NCBI RefSeq assembly: GCF_024267675.1
Contig: NZ_JALDYX010000008.1
Coordinates: 62,001 to 126,000 of the forward strand
DNA: 64,000 bases
Reading direction: 5' to 3'
From: Marinobacterium sedimentorum
Lineage (GTDB): Bacteria > Pseudomonadota > Gammaproteobacteria > Pseudomonadales > Balneatricaceae
Shown one piece after another: positions 40,534 through 48,654 of this stretch. A model generated the notes under the pieces. It was not told where the DNA came from. It worked only from the letters and a program-made list of their open reading frames with translations, and made no database searches. Each line of letters starts with the position of its first letter. Within the stretch, counting starts at the first letter, position 1. A program made the translations under genes and the position numbers.

Positions 40534-40979
40534 GCAAACACCCAGCCGCGGCGAATCAGTGGCCCGGCCAGCAGGCGATAAAGCCTTAGCAGCCACAGAC
40601 CCCAGGTGCGCAGTTGTTGGCCCAGTATCAGGCTGCAGGCGATCGCCATGAACAGAGTGAAATGATCGCTGGGGAAAGAGCTTTCGGTGGCGTGGGGCAG
40701 TAGCGTCTGGCCGAGGGGTATTTCAAATGGCCTGGGGTGGTACCAGAGCAGGGCGATGATCTGATTGAGGGCGAGCCCAATACCCGCCGCCAGAGCGGCG
40801 CCGAGCAGCGCTAGCCGGGTACGCAGACCGCCGTAAAGCCAGCCCAGGGTGAGGCCCGCTGGCAGCAGCCAGATCAGATCGCGCGCGGCTATCCGGCTCA
40901 GCATCAGTTGCCAGGGCTGCGGGTCAGTGGCGTTAATCCACAGGAACAGTGTCTGATTGAGGGTTTCCAGTGCGTTCAT
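40530..40979 (-). CDS. BcrC-like PAP2 phosphatase lacking the third motif
   Basis: A 149-residue protein starting at MNALETLNQT. The first PAP2 motif has the BcrC form, NQIIALLWYHPRPF, and the second is SFPSDHFTLFMA. The protein then ends LIRRGWVFA, about 45 residues short of the family length. No SR-x5-H motif with the nucleophile-activating histidine follows. I saw no continuation in other frames before the next gene. It overlaps that gene by ATGA, so it is still translated as part of the operon. It may be inactive or need the neighbouring PAP2 protein. Confidence 0.7.
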   Translation of the reverse strand: MNALETLNQTLFLWINATDPQPWQLMLSRIAARDLIWLLPAGLTLGWLYGGLRTRLALLGAALAAGIGLALNQIIALLWYHPRPFEIPLGQTLLPHATESSFPSDHFTLFMAIACSLILGQQLRTWGLWLLRLYRLLAGPLIRRGWVFA

Positions 40980-41156
40980 CGGTGGCGTGGTTCCCTGTGC
41001 TGAGTACGATTTATTGCCGGGCACCTTAGCAGCGCCCCTGTGAGTCCAGTGTGAAATCCGCGGCACAGAAGCCCTGCAAAGGCGTCTTAGGGGCGCCGGG
41101 CTCGCGACTGGGTCAGGCAGCAACTATCCTAAGGTCAGGCCGAAGGAGGTGTTGCC

Positions 41157-42521
41157 ATGACTTATCTGATCTCCCTGAATCCCGCCACGGGAGAACCTGT
41201 GGGTGAAATCCAGACCACGTCGCTGGATGCCATGCCTGCGCTGGTGTGCGCGGCGAGGGACGCGTTGTCGGACTGGAGTCATCTGAGTATTGAGGCCCGG
41301 GGTGAATGCCTGCTGCGTGCCGCCGAGGATCTGCAACAGGAGTCTGAGCGTCTCGGTGAACTGCTGAGCCAGGAAATGGGCAAGCCGCTGCGCAAGGGAA
41401 TCAGCGAGGTGCGCTTCTGTGCCCAAAGTATCGAGCCGCGGGTCAAGCAGGCGGTGGCGGCGTTGCAGTCGCGGCGCAGCAGTGATGGCGATACCGAGTC
41501 GACGCTCTACTATGATCCACTGGGCGTATGCGCCGTGATCAGCCCCTGGAACTATCCCATGTCCATGCCGCAATGGATGCTGCTGCCGGCTTTGCTGTGC
41601 GGCAATACGGTGCTGTTCAAGCCGTCGGAGGAAACGCCGCTGATTGGTCAGGCCTATGCCGATGTACTCAATCGCCACCTGCCACCAGGTGTGCTGCAGG
41701 TGGTGCAGGGACCCGATCAGCAGGGACGGGCGCTGGTGGAGGCCGATATCAACATGGTGGCCTTTACCGGTTCCCGTGACGCGGGCAAGGACATCATGAG
41801 CCGCGCAGCCATTGGGCTCAAACGGCTGATGCTGGAGCTGGGAGGCAAGGATCCGCTGCTGGTGCTGGATGATGCCGACCTCGATGCCGCCGCCGAGTTT
41901 GCCTGTGCCAACAGCTTCGAGAATGCAGGTCAGGTCTGTGTTGCGACCGAGCGGGTCTATGTTGATCGCCAGGTGCTCGCCTGCTTCGAGCAGCGGGTAC
42001 AGGCGGGGGCGGCACAGTATGTTACCGGCCCCTGGCACGATGCGAAGTCCAGGCTAGGCCCGATGATTCATGACCGACAGCGCCAGCATGTACTGGATCA
42101 AATCGAGCAGGCGCTGGCCTCGGGGGCGCGTTTGCTCCATGGCGGTACGGATCACCCGCCGCGTTATATTACCCCCACAGTACTGACCGATTGTCGCTCC
42201 GATATGTGGATCATGCAGCAGGAAACCTTTGGGCCCGTGCTCTGTATTCAGGGTTATGACAATCTTGAGGAGGCGCTGCTTCTGGCCAACAGTACCGAGT
42301 ATGGTCTGGGCGCGGTGGTGTTCGGTGAAGACGAAGACCGTGCCTGGCAGGTGGCGCGGCATCTGGAAGCCGGTATGATCGGCGTCAACAAAAGCTGCTT
42401 TGGCACCGTGGAGTGTCCCTGGGTGGGGGCGCGCCAGAGCGGTTATGGCTTTCATGGCTCGGCCGAAGGCTTTCACCAGTTCTGTCAGTTGCGGGTGGTC
42501 AGCAAGCCGTTGCCCGGCTAA
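41157..42521 (+). CDS. NAD(P)-dependent aldehyde dehydrogenase (succinate-semialdehyde type)
   Basis: A 454-residue aldehyde dehydrogenase. ISPWNYPMSMPQWMLLPAL and KPSEETPL form the cofactor site. The general base Glu is in LELGGKDPLLVLDDAD, and the catalytic Cys is in NAGQVCVATERVYV. QETFGPVL and NKSCFGTVECPWVGARQSGYG follow. The gene is a single unit. It resembles succinate-semialdehyde dehydrogenases; the true substrate is not determined. Confidence 0.88.
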   Translation: MTYLISLNPATGEPVGEIQTTSLDAMPALVCAARDALSDWSHLSIEARGECLLRAAEDLQQESERLGELLSQEMGKPLRKGISEVRFCAQSIEPRVKQAVAALQSRRSSDGDTESTLYYDPLGVCAVISPWNYPMSMPQWMLLPALLCGNTVLFKPSEETPLIGQAYADVLNRHLPPGVLQVVQGPDQQGRALVEADINMVAFTGSRDAGKDIMSRAAIGLKRLMLELGGKDPLLVLDDADLDAAAEFACANSFENAGQVCVATERVYVDRQVLACFEQRVQAGAAQYVTGPWHDAKSRLGPMIHDRQRQHVLDQIEQALASGARLLHGGTDHPPRYITPTVLTDCRSDMWIMQQETFGPVLCIQGYDNLEEALLLANSTEYGLGAVVFGEDEDRAWQVARHLEAGMIGVNKSCFGTVECPWVGARQSGYGFHGSAEGFHQFCQLRVVSKPLPG

Positions 42522-42558
42522 ATCCGTATCGGCTGTGCTCTGGGCCTGTATATCCGCG

Positions 42559-42729
42559 CCTAGCAGCCTGTCGGACTTAACACTGATCTACTGCGGAACA
42601 TCCGATTTTGGCCATTTTCTGTACTCTTTTTCGTTAAATAGAACCACTATTCGCCTTAAAAGAGCCCAAAAACTGACTCAAAACGGCCATGTCCTCGCTA
42701 CGACCGGTCAAGTCCGACAGGCTACCTAG
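42559..42729. mobile_element. MITE-like palindromic element, about 160 bp
   Basis: Perfect 14-bp terminal inverted repeats AGCCTGTCGGACTT (42565-42578) and AAGTCCGACAGGCT (42710-42723). The sequence inside is a long imperfect inverted repeat centred near 42,645, where CTCTTTT...AATAG faces CTATT...AAAAGAG. CCTAG occurs directly outside both ends (42559-42563 and 42725-42729), as expected of a 5-bp target duplication. No coding capacity. It ends 29 bases before the next start codon. No second copy was seen in this window. Confidence 0.7.
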
Positions 42730-42758
42730 GGTAGAATCACTCAAAGGGAGGTTGTGTC

Positions 42759-43502
42759 TTGTCGTTTTTGTTTGCTTATTCAGGCGTTGAAACCCGGTTG
42801 AATCAGTCTCTTGCCGCCTTGATGGCGCGATCCAGGGCGTCTGCGGCGAGCCTTGGGCTGGCTTGTTATGAAGGGGCGGATGCCCAGCTGATACGGGATC
42901 CCGCGGCGGCGGGGCTGGTGTCTGGTTTTATCGATGGCTCCCCGCAAGCCTGTGGCCTGTTGCTGGCCTGCCAGGGGAGGGCTGCGGACTCGCCCGCTGC
43001 GCTGGCGAATTGCCAGCCGTTTGCCCGTGAATTGATGGGCTCTGTGCACCTGTTCGCCATGCAGGGCGAGCTACAGGGGCTGGAAGATAGCCGGGCTTTT
43101 CCTACCGGGGTCTTTACGCCTGTAGGTGACACCTCCGCCGAACGGGCGTTTTGCGTGCTGATGTCCCGCCTGCGGGTACTCTGGCAGGAGGATGTGCCAT
43201 TGCCCGAGGTGCGCCTGGCGGTGGTGTCGGATTTCGCTGCCCGCATGCGGCCACTGGGGCTTGCCAACTTTATTTATTCCGACGCTGAACTCTTGTTTGT
43301 ACACGGTCATCAGCAGGCCGATGATCCGGACAGGCCCGGTCTTTTTCTGGCCCGCAGTGACGGCGGGATTCGGGTGTCGGGCCAGGCACTGGATACGGCC
43401 GATTGGCAGGGGCTGGAGCCCGGCGAAGTGCTGATGATAAAGGGTCACGAGGTGCTCGAGTGCTGTGCCCCGTTCAGGCTCTGGAGTCAGCTGTGTGACT
43501 GA
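42759..43502 (+). CDS. Class II glutamine amidotransferase-like protein lacking catalytic residues
   Basis: A 247-residue protein starting at TTG 42759, with an excellent AAGGGAGG seven bases upstream and no other start after the in-frame stop at 42732. It follows the YafJ-type amidotransferase fold: MSFLFAYSG, ACYEG-x-DAQLIRDPAAA, NCQPFARELMGSVHLFAMQGEL and TPVGDTSAERAFCVL. Position 2 is Ser, not the nucleophile Cys. THPF is NCQPF, AHNG is AMQG and DGWG is ASLG. It is therefore probably a pseudoenzyme. The start lies 29 bases from the MITE-like element. A 57-residue membrane peptide gene follows 21 bases later. Confidence 0.75.
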   Translation: MSFLFAYSGVETRLNQSLAALMARSRASAASLGLACYEGADAQLIRDPAAAGLVSGFIDGSPQACGLLLACQGRAADSPAALANCQPFARELMGSVHLFAMQGELQGLEDSRAFPTGVFTPVGDTSAERAFCVLMSRLRVLWQEDVPLPEVRLAVVSDFAARMRPLGLANFIYSDAELLFVHGHQQADDPDRPGLFLARSDGGIRVSGQALDTADWQGLEPGEVLMIKGHEVLECCAPFRLWSQLCD

Positions 43503-43523
43503 ACAATATTCAAAGGACGGGCC

Positions 43524-43697
43524 ATGAACACTGTGAAGAAACACAAGAAAAACATGAAAAGAAAGGTGGCAAACTCCACCGGCATCCCCGCAACGAAGTC
43601 GGGTCGCAAGCGCAAAATGAGTTCGTTGCAATCGCAAGTTATCTTTTGTGTGATTGTTGTCGGCATTGTGCTCTATCTTATTGCCCGCAACATTTAG
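43524..43697 (+). CDS. Small basic single-pass membrane protein, 57 residues
   Basis: MNTVKKHKKNMKRKVANSTG starts a strongly basic N-terminus of about 35 residues, followed by one transmembrane segment VIFCVIVVGIVLYLIA and the end RNI. AAGGA is seven bases before the ATG. It sits 21 bases behind the amidotransferase-like gene, probably in one transcript. No family recognised. Confidence 0.65.
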   Translation: MNTVKKHKKNMKRKVANSTGIPATKSGRKRKMSSLQSQVIFCVIVVGIVLYLIARNI

Positions 43698-43838
43698 GCA
43701 ATGACCCGGGGTTCAGCGCCCAGGCTGAGAGTCACAGGTGGCCGGCGCCGCGCGTCTCCTGCACGGCACCGAACTGACCAGCTAGCCCCGCCGTTTTTCT
43801 TTGCCTCGCCCCTGGTACCTTCCCCCTCGCTTCCCCGC

Positions 43839-45827
43839 CTAGCGAATGCAGGACACCAGATAGTCGATTTCAGGGGCCGAATTACCGGGTGTATTGAGGC
43901 ACACCGGCAGATAGGTTGGCGGTGTCAGCAGGCCGCGGGCCAGCAGGTCGTCGATCAGATCGAGGAATTCGAAGCTGGTCTTGCCGATAAAGAGACCGGT
44001 GATGTCTCGCGCCTTGTGCAGCCGGTAGGCATCGCGAAAGCCACTCAGGTATAGGTGGTCCTTGGTAAAGCCGCCACCACGGTGTACCCGGGTGCAGACG
44101 CGGAAGGCTTCTTCCGGTTCTGTGCCATAGTCTTCGACGATGGTGCGCCAGGTGCGGCAGAAGTCGCCGTAGCGAATCATCAGATCCACCGCGATAACCC
44201 GCAACGCCAGGCTTTTCAGGCGTTTTAGCGTAAGGTTGCCGGAGCGGTACTCGCTGTAAATCGCCAAACCCTCCTGGGTGTGGGTGTTGTTGGGCAGGCC
44301 CAGGGAGAAGACCTCCAGCGGCTGCTGCTTGGCGTTGAGCGAGGTGGTCATGTGCACCCCCAGTTCGTGGTGCGCCAGCGCCTGCAGTTCCACCGGGCTG
44401 ACTTTGGCCGAGCGGCGTACCAGCAGGGCCTTGCGGCCGTTGTTTACCATCGCAGCGGCGATCAGGCGGTCCGACAGTTCCACCTTGCACTTGAGTCCCC
44501 ACTCCTTGGCCAGCTGCTGGAACTGCGGAATCATCTCCTTCGAACTCAGTTGCTGGCCGTTGAACTCTTGTGCACGGTCGGCGGCGTGCAGCAAAAAGCG
44601 CGCGTTGGCCAGCTCCCCCGCCGTGGGCTCGCCGTAATAGCGCAGCGAGTTGTACAGAAAGCTGTCGGTGCCTATGCTCACCAGCATGTCGATACGCTCG
44701 GCCAGAGCGTCTATCACCTGTCGGTACAGCTGGCGCAGGGCCGGCTCGCGAATGGAGTCCACCGGCAGTCGGTAGAGTTTTTCACGGTGAGCGTAGGGGT
44801 CGATCTTGAGCTGGCGGTAGCGGAAGTTCGGTGCCTGGCGTCCCTGGTGCTTGAAGAAGCGGCGCTGTTCAACCGGCATGTTGATCGGGTTGATGTACAG
44901 CAGGGTTTCCAGCCCCCGGGCGAGCTTCTTCAGCTCGCTGTCGACCAGCAGCACTTCGGGCGGCAGCTCCGTGGGCATCAGGTCGTTACGGTGCAGGGAT
45001 GGGCCCGGCAGTGTACGGCTGGCGTCTGCGGTGGTTTCAAACAGGGCGTCATGCAGACCGTGGCGCAGCGCGTCCACGACCAGCGGAAAGGGCGCGCCGC
45101 TGTCCAGATCCAGAAACACCTTCTGGATTTCAAACGGTATGGTGAGGGTGTTGCTGTGATGCTCGGCAATGTGGCTGGAGGTGTAGCCGCCACCGTGGTT
45201 GCGCTCACCCAGGCTGACGCGGTTGTTCAGGTTCGGCAGCTCGATTTCACCGAGGCGGTTCTGCAGGCGCTTGATCAGCGGGCTCCACTGCTCGCTGTCG
45301 ACATCTTCAGTGGCGATATGAATCTTGCTGTGGCCATCCTTCATTTCTTCGAATGGGCAGCTGTGCACATCAAACAGCACGGCGTGGCTGTGATCTTCTT
45401 CAATAGCCCAGAGCAGGGCGTCCAGGATGCGATAAATGCGCTGGTGGCGCTCCTGACCGCGGTGGCGCATGGCTTTGGTCACTGGCTTGCGCCAGAGCGC
45501 GGTGTCGTTGATTTCAGTGCGCACGCAGCGGTTGGCCGGCAGGCTCAGATCGTAATCGATACGCGAATCCTGGGCGCACAGGGCGATGGGCATCAGCTCA
45601 ATCAGCCAGTCGCTGCCGCGATCCTCCAGCTGCAGGCGGGCCTTGTCGTCCACCGCCAGGCGCTGAATGCTGTCGCTGTGCAGGCGGCTGCCGCCGTGCA
45701 ATGCGGTGCAGACGATGGGCAGGTATTCGTCCACGCGAATCTGCAGCGAACCGTCACGCAGACGAGCATTGAACGGGGTGCGGTTTTGAATGCGCTCGAG
45801 AATCTGATTTTCGGTGAGTGTCTGCAT
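43839..45827 (-). CDS. QEGLA-motif (DUF1704) metallopeptidase-like protein with N-formylglutamate amidohydrolase-like N-terminus
   Basis: A 662-residue two-domain protein. Residues about 40-260 resemble N-formylglutamate amidohydrolases (HAVLFDVHSCPFEE, GERNHGGGYTSSHIAEHH). Residues about 300-640 form the DUF1704 part with HHELGVH, a metal-site-like motif, and the eponymous THTQEGLAIYSEY. Family proteins are called flavohemoglobin expression-modulating QEGLA proteins, and their chemistry is poorly known. Often an ATP-grasp gene is next to them; none is seen here. It lies downstream of ptsP on the same strand with a 117-base gap. Confidence 0.88.
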   Translation of the reverse strand: MQTLTENQILERIQNRTPFNARLRDGSLQIRVDEYLPIVCTALHGGSRLHSDSIQRLAVDDKARLQLEDRGSDWLIELMPIALCAQDSRIDYDLSLPANRCVRTEINDTALWRKPVTKAMRHRGQERHQRIYRILDALLWAIEEDHSHAVLFDVHSCPFEEMKDGHSKIHIATEDVDSEQWSPLIKRLQNRLGEIELPNLNNRVSLGERNHGGGYTSSHIAEHHSNTLTIPFEIQKVFLDLDSGAPFPLVVDALRHGLHDALFETTADASRTLPGPSLHRNDLMPTELPPEVLLVDSELKKLARGLETLLYINPINMPVEQRRFFKHQGRQAPNFRYRQLKIDPYAHREKLYRLPVDSIREPALRQLYRQVIDALAERIDMLVSIGTDSFLYNSLRYYGEPTAGELANARFLLHAADRAQEFNGQQLSSKEMIPQFQQLAKEWGLKCKVELSDRLIAAAMVNNGRKALLVRRSAKVSPVELQALAHHELGVHMTTSLNAKQQPLEVFSLGLPNNTHTQEGLAIYSEYRSGNLTLKRLKSLALRVIAVDLMIRYGDFCRTWRTIVEDYGTEPEEAFRVCTRVHRGGGFTKDHLYLSGFRDAYRLHKARDITGLFIGKTSFEFLDLIDDLLARGLLTPPTYLPVCLNTPGNSAPEIDYLVSCIR

Positions 45828-45944
45828 CGATCCCTAACCTGAACGGGTATTGAGTCGATGAGATTCTGTGCAGTATTCGGGCCCATGTACAGCAAAAAAG
45901 CTGCCGGGCCCGATACTGGGTGCTGCAGGTGGGTATCGGCGCTG

Positions 45945-48227
45945 TCAGACGATGGTCGCGGGCTCCGGACCACTGAGGTTCTTGAGCCCCAGACGCTTGA
46001 GTTCCTCGCTCATCAGGGCGCGTATTTCCACCTCGCTGGCAAGGTTCTGCGCCTTGTGCAGCAGCGCCTGGGCATCGGTAAAGTTGACCGAGCGTATCAG
46101 CCACTTGATCTTGGGAATGCTGTGGGCGTTCAGACTCAGGGTGCGCAGTCCCATGCCCAGCAGCAGCACCGCGGCGGGGTCAGACGCCATTTCGCCGCAC
46201 AGCGACAGCGGGATATTGGCGGCCTGGGTATGGGCGACGATCTGCTCCAGCGCCACCAGCATGACCGGGTTGAGGTTGTCGAACAGCGCCGATACCTTGG
46301 GGTTGTTGCGATCCACCGCCAGCAGGTACTGGGTCAGGTCGTTGGAGCCGATGGATACGTAATCCACGTATTTCAGCATGCGCGGCAACAGCAGTACCGC
46401 GGAGGGGACTTCCACCATCATGCCGATGGGCGGGCGTACCACGGCGACGCCTTCGGACTGCAACTCTTCGAGGGTGTCATCGACGATGCGCACGAAGCTT
46501 TCCAGCTCGTCGAGGCGACTCACCATGGGGATGAGCAGGCGCAGGTTGTCGTTGTCGACATTGGCCCGCAGCATGGCGCGCAGCTGGGTCACCAGCAGTG
46601 AGGTGTTGTCCAGGGTGAAGCGAATGCCGCGCCAGCCGAGGAAGGGGTTGTCCTCGCGAATCTCAAAGTAGGGCAGCTGCTTGTCGCCGCCGATATCCAG
46701 GGTACGCATGGAAACCGGTAGCGGCGAGTAGGCGCTCAGTACCTGGCGGTAGATTTCATACTGCTCGTCTTCTGTCGGAAAGCTGTCGTGCAGCATAAAG
46801 GGAATTTCGGAGCGATAGAGCCCCACGCCTTCGGCGCCGTGCTTGCGGCCAGGGGTTACGTCCGCCAGCAGGCCGGTATTGGTCAGCAGCTGCACGCGCA
46901 CGCCGTCGCGGGTTTCGGCCGGAAGGTCGCGCAGACAGGCAAGCTGGTCGATAAACTGGGCATCGGCGTGCTGCAGGCGACGGTATTCCTTCAGCAGCGC
47001 GGGCTGCGGATGCAGGATACATTCGCCGCGATAGCCATCGACAATAACCTCTTCGCCATCGAACTTTTTCAGATCGAGGCTGGTAACCCCCATGACCGCC
47101 GGAATGCCCAGGGCGTTGGCGACAATGCCGGTGTGGGACAGCGCGGACCCTGCGGTGCAGATGATGCCCTTGATCTGCTCGGGGCGGTAGATCGACAGGT
47201 CGGCAATGCTGATCAGGTCGCTGGCCAGTACCAGTTCGCGCTGTTCGCTGGCGGTATCCAGCGGGGTCTTGCTGAGCATGTGGCGCAGCAGGCGGTTGCC
47301 GATATTGCGAATGTCCTCGCCCCGGGCGCGCAGGTAGGGGTCCTGTGCCTGGTCGAAGGCGCCGGCCAGTTCATCAATGGTTTCGTGCAGCGCCCAGCTG
47401 GCCTTGAAGCCCTGCTGGATGTGCAGCACGGTGCGTTCGTGCAGCTCCGGGCTCTGCAGCATCATCAGATAGACAGAAAAGAGGTTGGCGATATCGGAGG
47501 GCAGGCTGTCGCCCAGGCGCGATGCCCCCAGGCTCAGCTCGTCCGTCAGCCGTGCGACGGCGGTCTCAAAACGGGCAAGTTCGGCGTCGATATCGGTACT
47601 GCGCTGCTGGGTAATGTCCTGCAGGCTTAGATTCAGGTGCAGTACTTCCAGGCGTCCGCAGCCAATGCCGGGCGCACTCTTGACGCCGCTGTAGCGGTCA
47701 ATGTCATGGGTAACGGGCTGTTGCGGCAGCCAGGCGCCGGAGCGCTGTATCGACTGCAGGGTACCTGCCAGCTGGCTGGCGATGGTGACCATAAAGGCCT
47801 CGGCATCCTGGCTGAAGCGCTGCTGCTCTGTGCCCTGAATAACCAGTACGCCGATCAGCTCGCGCAGGTGAATCAGCGGCACCCCCATGAATTGATGGTA
47901 GGGGGCTTCGTGGGTTTCGGGAATGAAAACGAACTTGTCGTGGGTCGGTGCATCGGCCAGGTTCAGCGGGTGCAGCGTGCGACCGATCTTGCCGACCAGG
48001 CCTTCATTCAGTGCCAGGCTGACCTTGCCGACGGCCACATCGGCCAGACCTGCGGTGGCGGCCAGAACCAGGCGCTGTTCGGACGATGACTTTAAATACA
48101 GGCTGCAAACGGGTACTGAAAACAGTTCAGTGAGCTTGACGACGATCTGACGCATGGCGGCGACAGCGTTTTCGGCGCGGGATATGTCCTGTACCAGCGA
48201 CGTAAGCGTCGAGAGGGAGTGGAGCAT
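45945..48227 (-). CDS. ptsP: PtsP, enzyme I of the nitrogen phosphotransferase system
   Basis: A 760-residue protein starting at MLHSLSTLTSLVQDISRA. An N-terminal GAF domain (to about 165) precedes the enzyme I parts. The phosphohistidine is in TAGSALSHTGIVANALGIP. The PEP-binding barrel has EGVGLYRSEIPFM, GDKQLPYF and SIGSNDLTQYLLAVDRNNP, and ends with LCGEMASDP. It passes phosphate from PEP to NPr and EIIA-Ntr, regulatory in nitrogen, potassium and virulence control. The 22 extra residues from the earlier ATG at 48293 look non-homologous. Confidence 0.95.
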   Translation of the reverse strand: MLHSLSTLTSLVQDISRAENAVAAMRQIVVKLTELFSVPVCSLYLKSSSEQRLVLAATAGLADVAVGKVSLALNEGLVGKIGRTLHPLNLADAPTHDKFVFIPETHEAPYHQFMGVPLIHLRELIGVLVIQGTEQQRFSQDAEAFMVTIASQLAGTLQSIQRSGAWLPQQPVTHDIDRYSGVKSAPGIGCGRLEVLHLNLSLQDITQQRSTDIDAELARFETAVARLTDELSLGASRLGDSLPSDIANLFSVYLMMLQSPELHERTVLHIQQGFKASWALHETIDELAGAFDQAQDPYLRARGEDIRNIGNRLLRHMLSKTPLDTASEQRELVLASDLISIADLSIYRPEQIKGIICTAGSALSHTGIVANALGIPAVMGVTSLDLKKFDGEEVIVDGYRGECILHPQPALLKEYRRLQHADAQFIDQLACLRDLPAETRDGVRVQLLTNTGLLADVTPGRKHGAEGVGLYRSEIPFMLHDSFPTEDEQYEIYRQVLSAYSPLPVSMRTLDIGGDKQLPYFEIREDNPFLGWRGIRFTLDNTSLLVTQLRAMLRANVDNDNLRLLIPMVSRLDELESFVRIVDDTLEELQSEGVAVVRPPIGMMVEVPSAVLLLPRMLKYVDYVSIGSNDLTQYLLAVDRNNPKVSALFDNLNPVMLVALEQIVAHTQAANIPLSLCGEMASDPAAVLLLGMGLRTLSLNAHSIPKIKWLIRSVNFTDAQALLHKAQNLASEVEIRALMSEELKRLGLKNLSGPEPATIV

Positions 48228-48654
48228 AGGTTGAACTCCGAAATCCTTGTCCGTGTGGGAGCAAACGGGTGAGTTTGCCTTCGATACTCGCACAAGCGCC
48301 GCACTGGCGCAATTGTGGGTACGCAGCGCAAGGCCCGTACGGCGGCCTCTGTGGCGAATCTGTCACATTTGACCTGGCGAACATAAAGGTTCCCTCCCTT
48401 TTGTCTCGTCAGGAAAAAAGCGGGCGCAGGTGCCTGGACATGCTGGGTTCTTCCGAGGACAGAGGTGGCGTTCGCATTGGGTCCGCGTTTGCAAGGGAGG
48501 CCCAATGCTGCAGCATCCCTGCGTCATAGTTACCCCTGCAGGGCTAATAACTGATTGTGAGCACCGTGCAGGCTCGGGCGAGGCGCGCATGGGAAGGACC
48601 AAGCAGGGCCGGGCGGCCCTGCTTGGTCAGCTGCGCTTGTCTGGTGAAAAGTGC
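48228..48654. other. Intergenic region between ptsP and the NADH dehydrogenase gene
   Basis: 427 bases. It should contain the leftward ptsP promoter and carries a long hairpin at 48597-48628. No convincing small gene or RNA was identified. Confidence 0.5.
48597..48628 (-). terminator. Long-stem hairpin after the NADH dehydrogenase gene
   Basis: Perfect 14-bp stem GACCAAGCAGGGCC / GGCCCTGCTTGGTC with a GGGC loop, 26 bases past the stop. No T run follows on the leftward strand, so it may stabilise the mRNA end or act as a weak terminator. Confidence 0.5.

Noticed and set aside
42754..42776. GTG start in another frame that would give an N-terminal Cys to the amidotransferase-like protein
   Set aside because: That frame does not join the homologous frame. 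The strong ribosome site spacing supports TTG 42759 with Ser at position 2.
44280..45842. 520-codon plus-strand open frame
   Set aside because: Antisense to the QEGLA gene; low-complexity Gln/Val/Ala composition and no domain seen.
45845..45940. T-rich hairpin between ptsP and the QEGLA gene
   Set aside because: Pairing is weak and interrupted, so I did not call a terminator.
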